A DNA stretch of 64,000 nt, taken from the NCBI RefSeq assembly GCF_001042715.1, contig NZ_CP009687.1, positions 2,161,418-2,225,417 on the forward strand, read 5' to 3'. The notes under the pieces are model-generated. The model made no database searches, had not been told where the DNA came from, and saw nothing but the letters and a program-made list of their open reading frames with translations. This stretch comes from Clostridium aceticum. GTDB lineage: Bacteria; Bacillota; Clostridia; Peptostreptococcales; Natronincolaceae. A program made the position numbers and the translations under genes. Each line of letters begins with the position of its first letter. Within the stretch, counting starts at the first letter, position 1. This document shows positions 56,135 to 64,000 of the stretch, in pieces.

Positions 56135-57702
56135 CCGTTCACCCCATTTTTAGCGCATTTATATGGATTTCGGATCATAGCTGTAGCATCTGAATATTCA
56201 ACCAATAATCCATTTTGTTGTAGTTTGCTTCGTAAAGATTGTTCGTTTCTTTGAAAGTAGCGAACATTCAACTTAGATTCTTCATATAGCCCAGATTTCT
56301 TTGCTTGAACTTCTCCTATAATAATTCCGTATTTTTCATATAGCTGTTCCATGAAATCACTAAATTCAATAGATCTATCCGGTGCAACATTACTAAACAC
56401 TAAAATTTTTAAAAAATTATCGGTCAAAAAATAACGATAATTCGTGCCCGTACGAAATCCTCCTAAACCACCATCTCTAACTAAGCCACGCATGATTGGG
56501 ATTTGGTGTTTTTTTAGTTGATCATCAATAATATCCTTTACAACAATAAATAATTTATTTTTTATATCATCATAATCTTTACATTTTTCTAAAACTTTAA
56601 TCGCTCGTTCTTTTGTTTTTTTATGAAGATTTCCTAAATTTAATAACTGAAAAAAAGCATATCCATCATCTTTTTTCCAATTTTCAAGGTTTTCTTCTAC
56701 GTATTCTGAGTTTTGAATTTTTTCGTCAAAGATTTTTTTAAAGGTTTGTTCGTATTTATTTTTAATCAATAACTCGTTTTTCGAAAATGATTCAGAAGAT
56801 AGCTTCATAATTTGTTGAATCTGACCATCCATTGCATCTATAAATAATCGCGTTTGCTTCTCAGAATTCACTCTATCTAGAAGGTACCTCATTATTTGAA
56901 ATGTGACTAAGCTATTCATCAAATTAAACATTTCGTACATCTCAATATTCAGGTTTATTAAGTTGTTAAATTCCTTAGCAAAACTTTCAAATAATATTAC
57001 GTCAACATTCTCTGGTAAGTAAGGATGTGGGTCATTTTCTCTTACTTTTAAAGGTGCTCTTTTATCATCTTGTTGTGAGTCATAATCGATTGCGCTGGTA
57101 ATAGACTTTACTATGGTTTCAATTGGCTTGTTTTTAGAAAGTAGTTCACTAAGTCGATTTTCAATAGAAACTTTTAATTCTGGATGTTTTTGAGTTCCCA
57201 TAGAGAGCATTAGATAGTATAACTCTCCTCCTCTAGCAAAAAAGTTTCTTTCATAGCCAATGCTATCGCCTTTTTTTCGAACCTCAAAAAATAAAAGAGA
57301 TTCATGTAGCGGGTATAATGTTTTGGCATACCAAGACCTATTTGTGGGCTTTCCACTTGCATCATAAATAGTTACTTCCAAGTTTCTAAAAAATTCTTTT
57401 ATCACATCAATTTTATCAGTGTCGTCAATGGCTTCTATTAGCTTTTTCCGCTCTTCTTTATTTAATTGGATAATTTCGTTGGCTCGACCTTCTTTAGACC
57501 CTTCAAAAACAAATCTTCGAAAACCAGTCATTTTTTTTCTTTTATAGGATTCAGCATCCAAAGTATACTCGGTACCTGCCATAACATTCAAGAATTCCAG
57601 GACATATTCTGGACCTCTTTGACCATCCATAAAACGATGTCCCCAAACACTTTCCGATAGCTTTGAAGAAAAGCTTGTCTTCTCAGTTTCTTTTACCGTC
57701 AA
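56131..57702 (-). CDS. dptG: DptG/DndG, phosphorothioation-dependent restriction protein
   Basis: 523 residues without a recognised catalytic motif. The conserved segment RDGGLGGFRTGTNYRYFLTD (about 414-433) and the size fit DptG. The N-terminus has ESVWGHRFMDGQRGPEYVLE. It sits between dptF (12-base gap) and dptH (ATGA overlap), as in known dptFGH operons. The protein forms a complex with the other two. Confidence 0.85.
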   Translation of the reverse strand: MTVKETEKTSFSSKLSESVWGHRFMDGQRGPEYVLEFLNVMAGTEYTLDAESYKRKKMTGFRRFVFEGSKEGRANEIIQLNKEERKKLIEAIDDTDKIDVIKEFFRNLEVTIYDASGKPTNRSWYAKTLYPLHESLLFFEVRKKGDSIGYERNFFARGGELYYLMLSMGTQKHPELKVSIENRLSELLSKNKPIETIVKSITSAIDYDSQQDDKRAPLKVRENDPHPYLPENVDVILFESFAKEFNNLINLNIEMYEMFNLMNSLVTFQIMRYLLDRVNSEKQTRLFIDAMDGQIQQIMKLSSESFSKNELLIKNKYEQTFKKIFDEKIQNSEYVEENLENWKKDDGYAFFQLLNLGNLHKKTKERAIKVLEKCKDYDDIKNKLFIVVKDIIDDQLKKHQIPIMRGLVRDGGLGGFRTGTNYRYFLTDNFLKILVFSNVAPDRSIEFSDFMEQLYEKYGIIIGEVQAKKSGLYEESKLNVRYFQRNEQSLRSKLQQNGLLVEYSDATAMIRNPYKCAKNGVNG

Positions 57703-57714
57703 TTGAAATCCCCC

Positions 57715-59397
57715 TTATAAATTAATTTGATCTTCTACATATAGTCCGCTGTCTTTATCAAACCGTAGAACATTTAACACATATTCTTCTGGTTCACTAA
57801 TTTTCAAGAGTTCATTTTTAAAAGTATCGATCAAAATATGCGTTTCTTCACTTAGTAGATTATAAGTTCCCCCACTATTGACTCTCATTAAATACTCAAA
57901 AATATATAAATTCATTGGCAAAGATACTTCTTGATTTACTTCTAAAGTAAACTTAGATGGCTTAAAATCAATATCTTCTCTAAACGACTGATCTTTAATT
58001 TCTACTTGTTTTCCTTTAAATTCATCATAAATCATTAAATCTTGACTTGTAGCAAATAATACATTTTTGGTCTGTTTAACAAGTCTATTCGTAAAAGAAC
58101 GGTTCAAACCATTTATCAACTTAGTTCGTATAAGGGATTTCATTTTATCATTCGAAAACAAATCTTCGTATTGAGTTAAATGTTGAAATGGCAATAGTAA
58201 CATACGATCCATCTCAATTTCATCGGGAACTTCGAAATAAAACTTTCGTCTTAACTTGCTTACCCATTGATCTATAAAGTCACTATCTGCTACACCATTA
58301 TGATCTCTATATCTTTTCAGTTTTCTAGAAAAGTATCCATAGCTCATATCCAATTCTTTATTAAAAAGATTTTTATGATACTGTTCGCATTTTTCATCTC
58401 CGCTAATATCACCATTTATAATGAAATCATCAATCTCAGATTGAGAAGAAATACCAGGATCAATGATTCGAAAAGCTTTAATCGCTTTCATCTCTGCAAA
58501 AGCATTTGAGTTTACATTATAACCATAAAAATTTTCATAGTATACTTTGTTGGATTGTTCCGATAGTTCTTTGTATTGAGCTTCATGAATATTATCACAA
58601 ACGAGTCCTCCAGTTAAAGTGAAACCTAGATGTATTAATAGTTCTCGCATGGTAACATGGATGTCTAAATAATCTAATATCCGATATTGCTCTAGTATCC
58701 TATTCTTAGTCTCATCCCTAGATGTTCTTATATGATTAAGGTAAATAATACAGCTTTCTTTTTTTCCACATTCCAAGCAAACCTCCCAGTTTTCTTCACA
58801 ATTCCAATGGTCCAAAATAGCTTTGACATAAACCGATGAGGTAATATCTAATAAATTAATTACGCTAAATTTTTCATCATTCCTTCTATGATCTTTAAAT
58901 CTTAATCCTACTTCTTCTCGTAATTTTTTTAACTCATCGTAATTTGATAGAAACTTTGTCAGCTTTCCTTCGTTTGCAGCAATTAAAAAATATAACTTTC
59001 TACTATTATCAGATAAAGTTTCTTGTAATTCTTTTAACTGTTGAAAAATCACATCATCTCTTAACTCTGAGAGGTCTTTTACAATTCTTAAGGTCCCAAA
59101 TTGAAAATCAATATCGATAATTCCTTTTTCCGGCCAGTCACCTAGTTTTTCATTCCTAAGATCATCATGTATTACACGGCATAATCTAGTTTTACCGTCT
59201 CCTGCATTCCCTGTTAATATTACACTTCGTGGATTGTTATGATAAAAAGAAAGAAGTTGCTCTTGCACTTTTGTATCTATCGTAAAACTGTACTTAGAAA
59301 ATTCGTTATCTACTGTATATTCATCGTAAATTTTTGAATGGTTAGGAGATAGTATATTAAACTGATCTAAGTAATTAACAAAATTATTTTTTTTCAA
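57715..59397 (-). CDS. dptF: DptF/DndF, phosphorothioation-dependent restriction ATPase
   Basis: 560 residues. Walker A TGNAGDGKTRLCRVIHDDL lies at about 60-78; a Walker-B-like YFLIAANEG follows near 152. A cysteine cluster CLECGKKESC (about 207-216) may bind zinc. The gene starts MKKNNFVNYL and is 28 bases after the cysteine desulfurase gene. DptF is the first gene of dptFGH. Restriction needs the phosphorothioation genes to protect self DNA. Confidence 0.88.
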   Translation of the reverse strand: MKKNNFVNYLDQFNILSPNHSKIYDEYTVDNEFSKYSFTIDTKVQEQLLSFYHNNPRSVILTGNAGDGKTRLCRVIHDDLRNEKLGDWPEKGIIDIDFQFGTLRIVKDLSELRDDVIFQQLKELQETLSDNSRKLYFLIAANEGKLTKFLSNYDELKKLREEVGLRFKDHRRNDEKFSVINLLDITSSVYVKAILDHWNCEENWEVCLECGKKESCIIYLNHIRTSRDETKNRILEQYRILDYLDIHVTMRELLIHLGFTLTGGLVCDNIHEAQYKELSEQSNKVYYENFYGYNVNSNAFAEMKAIKAFRIIDPGISSQSEIDDFIINGDISGDEKCEQYHKNLFNKELDMSYGYFSRKLKRYRDHNGVADSDFIDQWVSKLRRKFYFEVPDEIEMDRMLLLPFQHLTQYEDLFSNDKMKSLIRTKLINGLNRSFTNRLVKQTKNVLFATSQDLMIYDEFKGKQVEIKDQSFREDIDFKPSKFTLEVNQEVSLPMNLYIFEYLMRVNSGGTYNLLSEETHILIDTFKNELLKISEPEEYVLNVLRFDKDSGLYVEDQINL

Positions 59398-59425
59398 CTC
59401 TAATCACCCCATATAATAGTCATCT

Positions 59426-60580
59426 TTAACCAAACTCAATTGCACCTAACACTTCTTCAATTCTACTTATGTCTTCCTCTGTGTTGAAATATCCTAAACT
59501 AAATCGTACGGTTCCACCTGGTGATGTGTTTAAGAACTTATGAGCATCCGGTGCACAATGTAGTCCAGTTCTAACTGCAATTTCATTTTGGTTCAGTATC
59601 TCTCCGATACGATCAGCTGGTATATCTCTAAAGGTACATGATATTACTCCAATATGATTGTCTAAATCATTATTTAAGTATAAATTAGTATCAAAGCTCC
59701 TTAAAACTTCAACTAACTTATTTGTCAATACCCTCTCTTTTTTATAGATTTCCTTAATCCCTTCTTTGTTTATCCATTTTAGTGCAGCGTTTAATCCTGA
59801 GATTGCATGAATATTAGGACTTCCTACTTCAAACCTATGGGGTATTGTGCCTGGTAGACTTAAACTTGCTGAATCAACCCCTGTCCCTCCATAAAGTAAT
59901 GGCTTAAGGTAAGACCGTTCATCAATGATAAAACCAGCTATCCCTAAGGGTCCATATAATGTCTTATGTCCTGCAAAGATCATATAATCTACTGATAACT
60001 TCATCATATCAATTTCAATTAGTCCAGCTGTTTGGGCACAGTCCACCACTACTTCCGCTTGATAGGATTTCGCCATCTTAGCAATTTCAGCTATAGGTGT
60101 GATCAATCCACAGACATTGCTAGCATGATTCATAATAACCACGTCCGGCTTCTTTTCTTGAAATTGTGTACGAATTCCTTCCACGTCATAAGATAGGCTC
60201 TTAGAGTCAGTATTTAGATAATTTAAGTTGAGCCCAAATCTTTTCTGTAGTTCATGTAAACATCGCAATACGCCATTGTGTTCAAAGTGAGTAATATAAA
60301 CATTTTCTCCCCCTTGCCAGTTGATCCCTTGAAGAATAACATTAATAGCTTCTGTAGCAGTGCTAGTGAATACTACCCTTTTATTAGGAGGACAGTTAAA
60401 TAACTTACATAGCAGTTCTCTTGTCTCCTGCACTAATATAGATGCTTGACTTGCAAGGTCATATTGTCCTCTTCCCACATTGACTCCATTAGTTCTGTAA
60501 AATTTATCCATAATTTCATAAACCGATGATGGTTTAGGAAAAGTTGTTGCTGCATTATCAAAATAAATTTTTTTCGACAT
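59426..60580 (-). CDS. Cysteine desulfurase of the phosphorothioation locus (DndA/SspA role)
   Basis: About 384 residues from ATG 60580, which follows AGGGGGGAATAT; the extra upstream frame precedes that site. PLP-binding lysine in FAGHKTLYGPLGIAGF (about 201-216) and the active-site Cys in VRTGLHCAPDAHKF (about 341-354) show a class-V desulfurase of the RxGxHC (SufS-like) subtype. It would supply sulfur for DNA phosphorothioation. Sequence alone cannot separate DndA from SspA, so no symbol is given. Confidence 0.85.
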   Translation of the reverse strand: MSKKIYFDNAATTFPKPSSVYEIMDKFYRTNGVNVGRGQYDLASQASILVQETRELLCKLFNCPPNKRVVFTSTATEAINVILQGINWQGGENVYITHFEHNGVLRCLHELQKRFGLNLNYLNTDSKSLSYDVEGIRTQFQEKKPDVVIMNHASNVCGLITPIAEIAKMAKSYQAEVVVDCAQTAGLIEIDMMKLSVDYMIFAGHKTLYGPLGIAGFIIDERSYLKPLLYGGTGVDSASLSLPGTIPHRFEVGSPNIHAISGLNAALKWINKEGIKEIYKKERVLTNKLVEVLRSFDTNLYLNNDLDNHIGVISCTFRDIPADRIGEILNQNEIAVRTGLHCAPDAHKFLNTSPGGTVRFSLGYFNTEEDISRIEEVLGAIEFG

Positions 60581-60601
60581 ATATTCCCCCCTAAAACGCA
60601 A

Positions 60602-60642
60602 AAAGCTTATAACTAAATAATAACATTTTAGTCATAAGCTTT
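60602..60642 (-). terminator. Hairpin between the large ATPase gene and the desulfurase gene
   Basis: AAAGCTTATGACTAAA and TTTAGTTATAAGCTTT pair as a 16-bp stem with one G-T, with loop TGTTATTA, followed by TTGCGTTTT. It separates the ATPase gene from cysteine desulfurase-dptFGH, so the latter may have partial readthrough or its own promoter. Confidence 0.55.
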
Positions 60643-60659
60643 CAAATACTTAACATTAT

Positions 60660-63600
60660 TTAACAACATTTTTCAAAAATTTCTAACAATATCTGCCTTT
60701 TTTCGTTAGTATCTACTACAGTTCCATAATCATTAAGGATACTTTCTATTTCATTATAAAGTAACTTTCCTTTATTTGAAACTTCTTGTTTCACAATAGA
60801 CTTAGTCTTCTCTTCACCCTCTAAATAAAAGGAGACTTTGTAAGACATTTGGTCAATTTCTTCTACTCCTTTTTGTTGTAGTTCTTTACTAAAAGCTTCT
60901 ATATTCCCTTTGAAGAGTTTAACTCGTTCAATAAATAGAGACACCTTCTTGTCGTCCCAATCATCTATCCTTAAACCAGTGATCAGTTTAGCAATTTTTT
61001 CAATAAACTCATAATGATTGTTACTTATTCTTTGTACTTCCTTAAGGAATTGATCTTCTCCTTGACTAAACAAATTTTCCTTTACTAACTGATCTAAACC
61101 CTCATACCAATCTTTCATAATAGAGCTTAAAGAAGCTTCAGTCTTTTCTTCATTAGAAAAGATTACTTTTAAGTCATTTGCTAATATATTAATTAGCTCT
61201 TCTTTTGTACCATCCATGGCTTCTTTTATTTCTATAATATCAGTTAAAACAGCTGTAGAAAATTCTCCATAGCAAAAAATATCAAATATCCTACTAAATA
61301 AGAAATCACGTGAATTCATCCTTGTACCCTTTAACGTATTTCTTAGTCGCAGTATTTTTCTATCTACTTTATTAAAACTCTCGCTCCCAAGATACTTTTG
61401 TGTATGTTCTTTTGTATATTTAGGTAAAGCTAGAAACCAACGGTGTATTGCTCTAAAAACATATTCGAAAGTATTATACTCTTTTTCACTAGGCTCTATA
61501 TAATCATAAAACAAACCTTCTAGATGTTGGATATAGCTTTCTTTTTCTTCATCCCAGTTTTCTAAATATACTTCAAACTCTTCGGGTTTTTCATTTATAT
61601 CATCTAGTAGTTGTCCCTTAATATCCATCTCCTGTCCATTTCTCACTATAACTGTATACCTTTTCAATTCACGTAAAACCACTGCCAGATAGATAGGTAT
61701 AATCCCCTTCTTAAGTCCCATGTGATACTCAGGTTTGATAAGCTTCTCATATAGCTCACTAAAAGGCTTCACTCCTTCATTTGAAGTGCTAATGATAAAA
61801 CTACGAATGGAATCTAAGACCTTCTGCATCTTAGGGTCTAACCCTTTAGTACATAAGTAAGCATTTTCGTCTTCTTCTTTTAAAATCCCCGGTACCACTA
61901 AAGTAGATTGCATGATACTTACATCTAATCCATAGCCAACAAGTCCTAATCGAGGTGTAATTGAATTTCTCAGCAAACCATCTAATACTTTTCTGCGATT
62001 GCTGATTGCAGTGATTGTAGGCATATTTTTATTGATTAACTCGTTAACAATGATCGGAGTATCGCTATAAATAGTTTCGCATATTCTTGAGATCAAACGA
62101 GTTAGTAGTGCTTTTCGATTGATATTCTGTACTTTTCCTTGGTAATAGTAGGTTGAAGCTTTTAACTCAGGCCTTAAGAAACCATCAATATAATATTGAA
62201 TTTGATGCCTTATATCCTCTAAGTAGACACTTAACTCCTCATGCAGAAGTTTATCCTGTTCCTCATGTTTGTTCTTACCGATTAAAAATTCTATAGCATC
62301 ATGCTGTCGAAGTAAATCCTCTAGATTTGTATTTTCTTTTGGCAAAACAAATACTGCTCTATCGTGATTTATACTTGGGATGACTGTCTCAGCGTCATTT
62401 CTACTATTATCTTTTTCTAAAATAACAGCATATACTACACCATCAGCAGTCTTACTTTGTATCTTTTTATTCCAATCTCGTGTTTCCATCAATTCTCGAT
62501 ATTCAATGAATTCAAAATCAAAATATCGAATGATTTCATACTCATCATTGTATCCTGCTGCATAAATATAGCTGTCATCGACTAGCTTATTTAACGTTCC
62601 TCTGCTGCTAAATAGGTTTTTTCGTTTTTCTATGGTATCAGCTATATCAGCGCTAATATCCATATCTGTAGCATTAGCAAATTCTAAATAACCTTTACTC
62701 TTAATAAAATATAGGACTTTTTGATCGATTAACTTGCCAACTACTTCTTTAATTCTTGCAGCTTCAGTGTCATTGCTGAATAGTAATTGTAGTACTTCAA
62801 CTTTAGGAGGAAGTTTTTGAAACTCTCCGACTATATTAATCAGACCCAAGGTCTTAACAATTGCCTCTTCTATTTCTTCACCATCACTCAATTTTTTCAA
62901 TGCAGTGGTTGTTTCTCTCCATATTTGATAAATTTCTGATACATAGTTTTCTTTCTTAAATAGAGGCTCAAAGTAATTATAAATGTAATCTGGTGTCATA
63001 ATAGGAAATTCTGCTTTGTTGTATTGAAGAAAATATCCTAAAGTATTTATATCCTTAGTAGATAAAAATGTAAAGATTGTTCGTTCATTTTGTGCTACCT
63101 TTTCTGAAACCTTAGGTAGGATATATGTTGTGATAGGATGTAGCGGGTAGGTACCATAAACAACATAATCCTCTAAAGCTCCTCCTAACTCAGAGAAAAT
63201 ACCACTTCGACTAGTATCTAATATCATTTGGTTGAAGTCATCATCATGTCTATCTATAAACTGTTCCCATTGTTTTTCTTCTTTTAAAATTACATGGGAC
63301 ATGATCTCATAGGTTTGGCTTTCAAGGTGACTAATCTCAATTGGTTTATATCTATCACCTACAGCCTTCCAAGCATCTATTTTCTCTTTTGGAAGCTTAT
63401 CTACGTAGTTGCTAATGTTTTTATGAGATATAAGTAGAATATGAAGTTGCTCTTCCCCGCTTCTATTACATTTTTCTGCAAAATCCTGTAAAAGCTTTAT
63501 TTCCATTGCAGAGTTTCTATCAATACTACCTTCTAAAAATTTACTGAATTCATCATAAATCACATAGAGACCTTTATACCCTTTTCCTTGTATCTTACTT

Positions 63601-64000
63601 GCAACATCTCCATATAACTCAACGATATCAATCCCCTGTAGTGGATTGAATTCTCCTCCCGAAGTTAGCTGTGGATAAAGCTCAAGAAATTCATTATAAA
63701 CATCTTGATTATATTTGTGTAATTGATTGACGAACTCTTCACTTGATGTATGAATGAGTTCATTAAACTTTTCATAGGTATCGGTGTAATCCTTTTTCCA
63801 TAGTTCAATCATTTCTATAGCTGCATTAAAGTATGTATCAGGCATAATCCCATCAAGTTCTTCACTTTTAAGTGCATTTTTTAACCCCAATAATAAAGAT
63901 TGAGTTAAATTTAAGCTTGTCCCCGATACAACTACTGGCAACACCTTTTCTTGGTCTGCTATTACTCTTTCTGCTAGATGATATAAGTCATCATTGTAAT
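60660..64000 (-). CDS. Large P-loop ATPase of the modification/defence locus (5' end beyond window)
   Basis: At least 1,113 residues are in the window and the frame is open to the right edge (NDDLYHLAERVIADQEK precedes the first internal start at 63944), so the true start and probably the Walker A motif lie beyond position 64000. A Walker-B-like GLYVIYDEFSKFLEG and the sensor-like LHILLISHKNIS are visible near the N-terminal part of this segment. The rest is helical with no known catalytic motif. The overall pattern recalls large BREX (BrxC/PglY) or Ssp ATPases. I do not recognise a precise family. Confidence 0.6.
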   Translation of the reverse strand, partial: YNDDLYHLAERVIADQEKVLPVVVSGTSLNLTQSLLLGLKNALKSEELDGIMPDTYFNAAIEMIELWKKDYTDTYEKFNELIHTSSEEFVNQLHKYNQDVYNEFLELYPQLTSGGEFNPLQGIDIVELYGDVASKIQGKGYKGLYVIYDEFSKFLEGSIDRNSAMEIKLLQDFAEKCNRSGEEQLHILLISHKNISNYVDKLPKEKIDAWKAVGDRYKPIEISHLESQTYEIMSHVILKEEKQWEQFIDRHDDDFNQMILDTSRSGIFSELGGALEDYVVYGTYPLHPITTYILPKVSEKVAQNERTIFTFLSTKDINTLGYFLQYNKAEFPIMTPDYIYNYFEPLFKKENYVSEIYQIWRETTTALKKLSDGEEIEEAIVKTLGLINIVGEFQKLPPKVEVLQLLFSNDTEAARIKEVVGKLIDQKVLYFIKSKGYLEFANATDMDISADIADTIEKRKNLFSSRGTLNKLVDDSYIYAAGYNDEYEIIRYFDFEFIEYRELMETRDWNKKIQSKTADGVVYAVILEKDNSRNDAETVIPSINHDRAVFVLPKENTNLEDLLRQHDAIEFLIGKNKHEEQDKLLHEELSVYLEDIRHQIQYYIDGFLRPELKASTYYYQGKVQNINRKALLTRLISRICETIYSDTPIIVNELINKNMPTITAISNRRKVLDGLLRNSITPRLGLVGYGLDVSIMQSTLVVPGILKEEDENAYLCTKGLDPKMQKVLDSIRSFIISTSNEGVKPFSELYEKLIKPEYHMGLKKGIIPIYLAVVLRELKRYTVIVRNGQEMDIKGQLLDDINEKPEEFEVYLENWDEEKESYIQHLEGLFYDYIEPSEKEYNTFEYVFRAIHRWFLALPKYTKEHTQKYLGSESFNKVDRKILRLRNTLKGTRMNSRDFLFSRIFDIFCYGEFSTAVLTDIIEIKEAMDGTKEELINILANDLKVIFSNEEKTEASLSSIMKDWYEGLDQLVKENLFSQGEDQFLKEVQRISNNHYEFIEKIAKLITGLRIDDWDDKKVSLFIERVKLFKGNIEAFSKELQQKGVEEIDQMSYKVSFYLEGEEKTKSIVKQEVSNKGKLLYNEIESILNDYGTVVDTNEKRQILLEIFEKCC

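Noticed and set aside
60660-64000. Firm call of the large ATPase as BrxC, and of the locus as BREX
   Set aside because: No PglZ, BrxL or PglX is visible and the Walker A region is outside the window. Resemblance is only general, so it is kept as a hypothesis.

Overview
The window is AT-rich, has strong AGGAGG-type ribosome binding sites and carries a Firmicutes housekeeping gene order (prkC-prpC-rlmN-rsmB, fmt-def-priA, coaBC-rpoZ-gmk-remA-yicC, sepF-ylmH-divIVA). It is a clostridial chromosome. An Alkaliphilus/Natronincola-type relative is my best guess, inferred from gene order only.

Region 1 (1-25,930) is core genome, almost all on the minus strand. It holds Ser/Thr kinase and phosphatase signalling, rRNA modification (rlmN, rsmB), formyl-Met handling (fmt, def), replication restart (priA), CoA synthesis (coaBC), transcription and nucleotide genes (rpoZ, gmk, pyrR), dapF, a plus-strand rescue factor gene (rqcH), lspA-rluD, mtnN, and a division/PLP cluster (hlyD-like, yggS, sepF, yggT, ylmH, divIVA). 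An IS200/IS605 element with TnpA and TnpB has cleanly split a DUF116 gene at 4.85-6.58 kb.

Region 2 (26-40.2 kb) is ordinary chromosome with several small palindromic repeat families. It encodes a cytochrome-b-like membrane protein, a polysaccharide deacetylase, a HI0933-type flavoprotein, a tautomerase, a chemoreceptor, UppP, a diguanylate cyclase and a four-helix-bundle protein. An AbiV-like HEPN protein and a bacterial dynamin, both plausible phage-defence proteins, sit next to each other at 33.4-36.2 kb.

Region 3 (40.2-49.8 kb) is an accessory island bounded by two ~0.31-0.34 kb direct repeats. Each repeat carries the same 3' part of a tRNA(Pro)-like gene plus its terminator. Between them lie a DUF2075 helicase with a nuclease-like N-terminus, broken HNH genes, a DUF4258/YgiT toxin-antitoxin pair, a truncated ImmA/IrrE peptidase, an integrase remnant and an insertion-sequence graveyard (three istB pieces and an IS66 end).

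Region 4 (49.8-64 kb) is a defence region. It has an AbiE pair whose toxin is broken and whose antitoxin is intact under a perfect palindromic operator. Next comes a long minus-strand cluster: a large ATPase running off the right edge, a cysteine desulfurase, and the phosphorothioation-dependent restriction genes dptF, dptG and dptH. No phosphorothioation genes dndB-E are visible in the window. The large ATPase does not look like a standard Dnd protein, so the modification half may be of another type (Ssp-like or BREX-like). This is the most interesting lead here.
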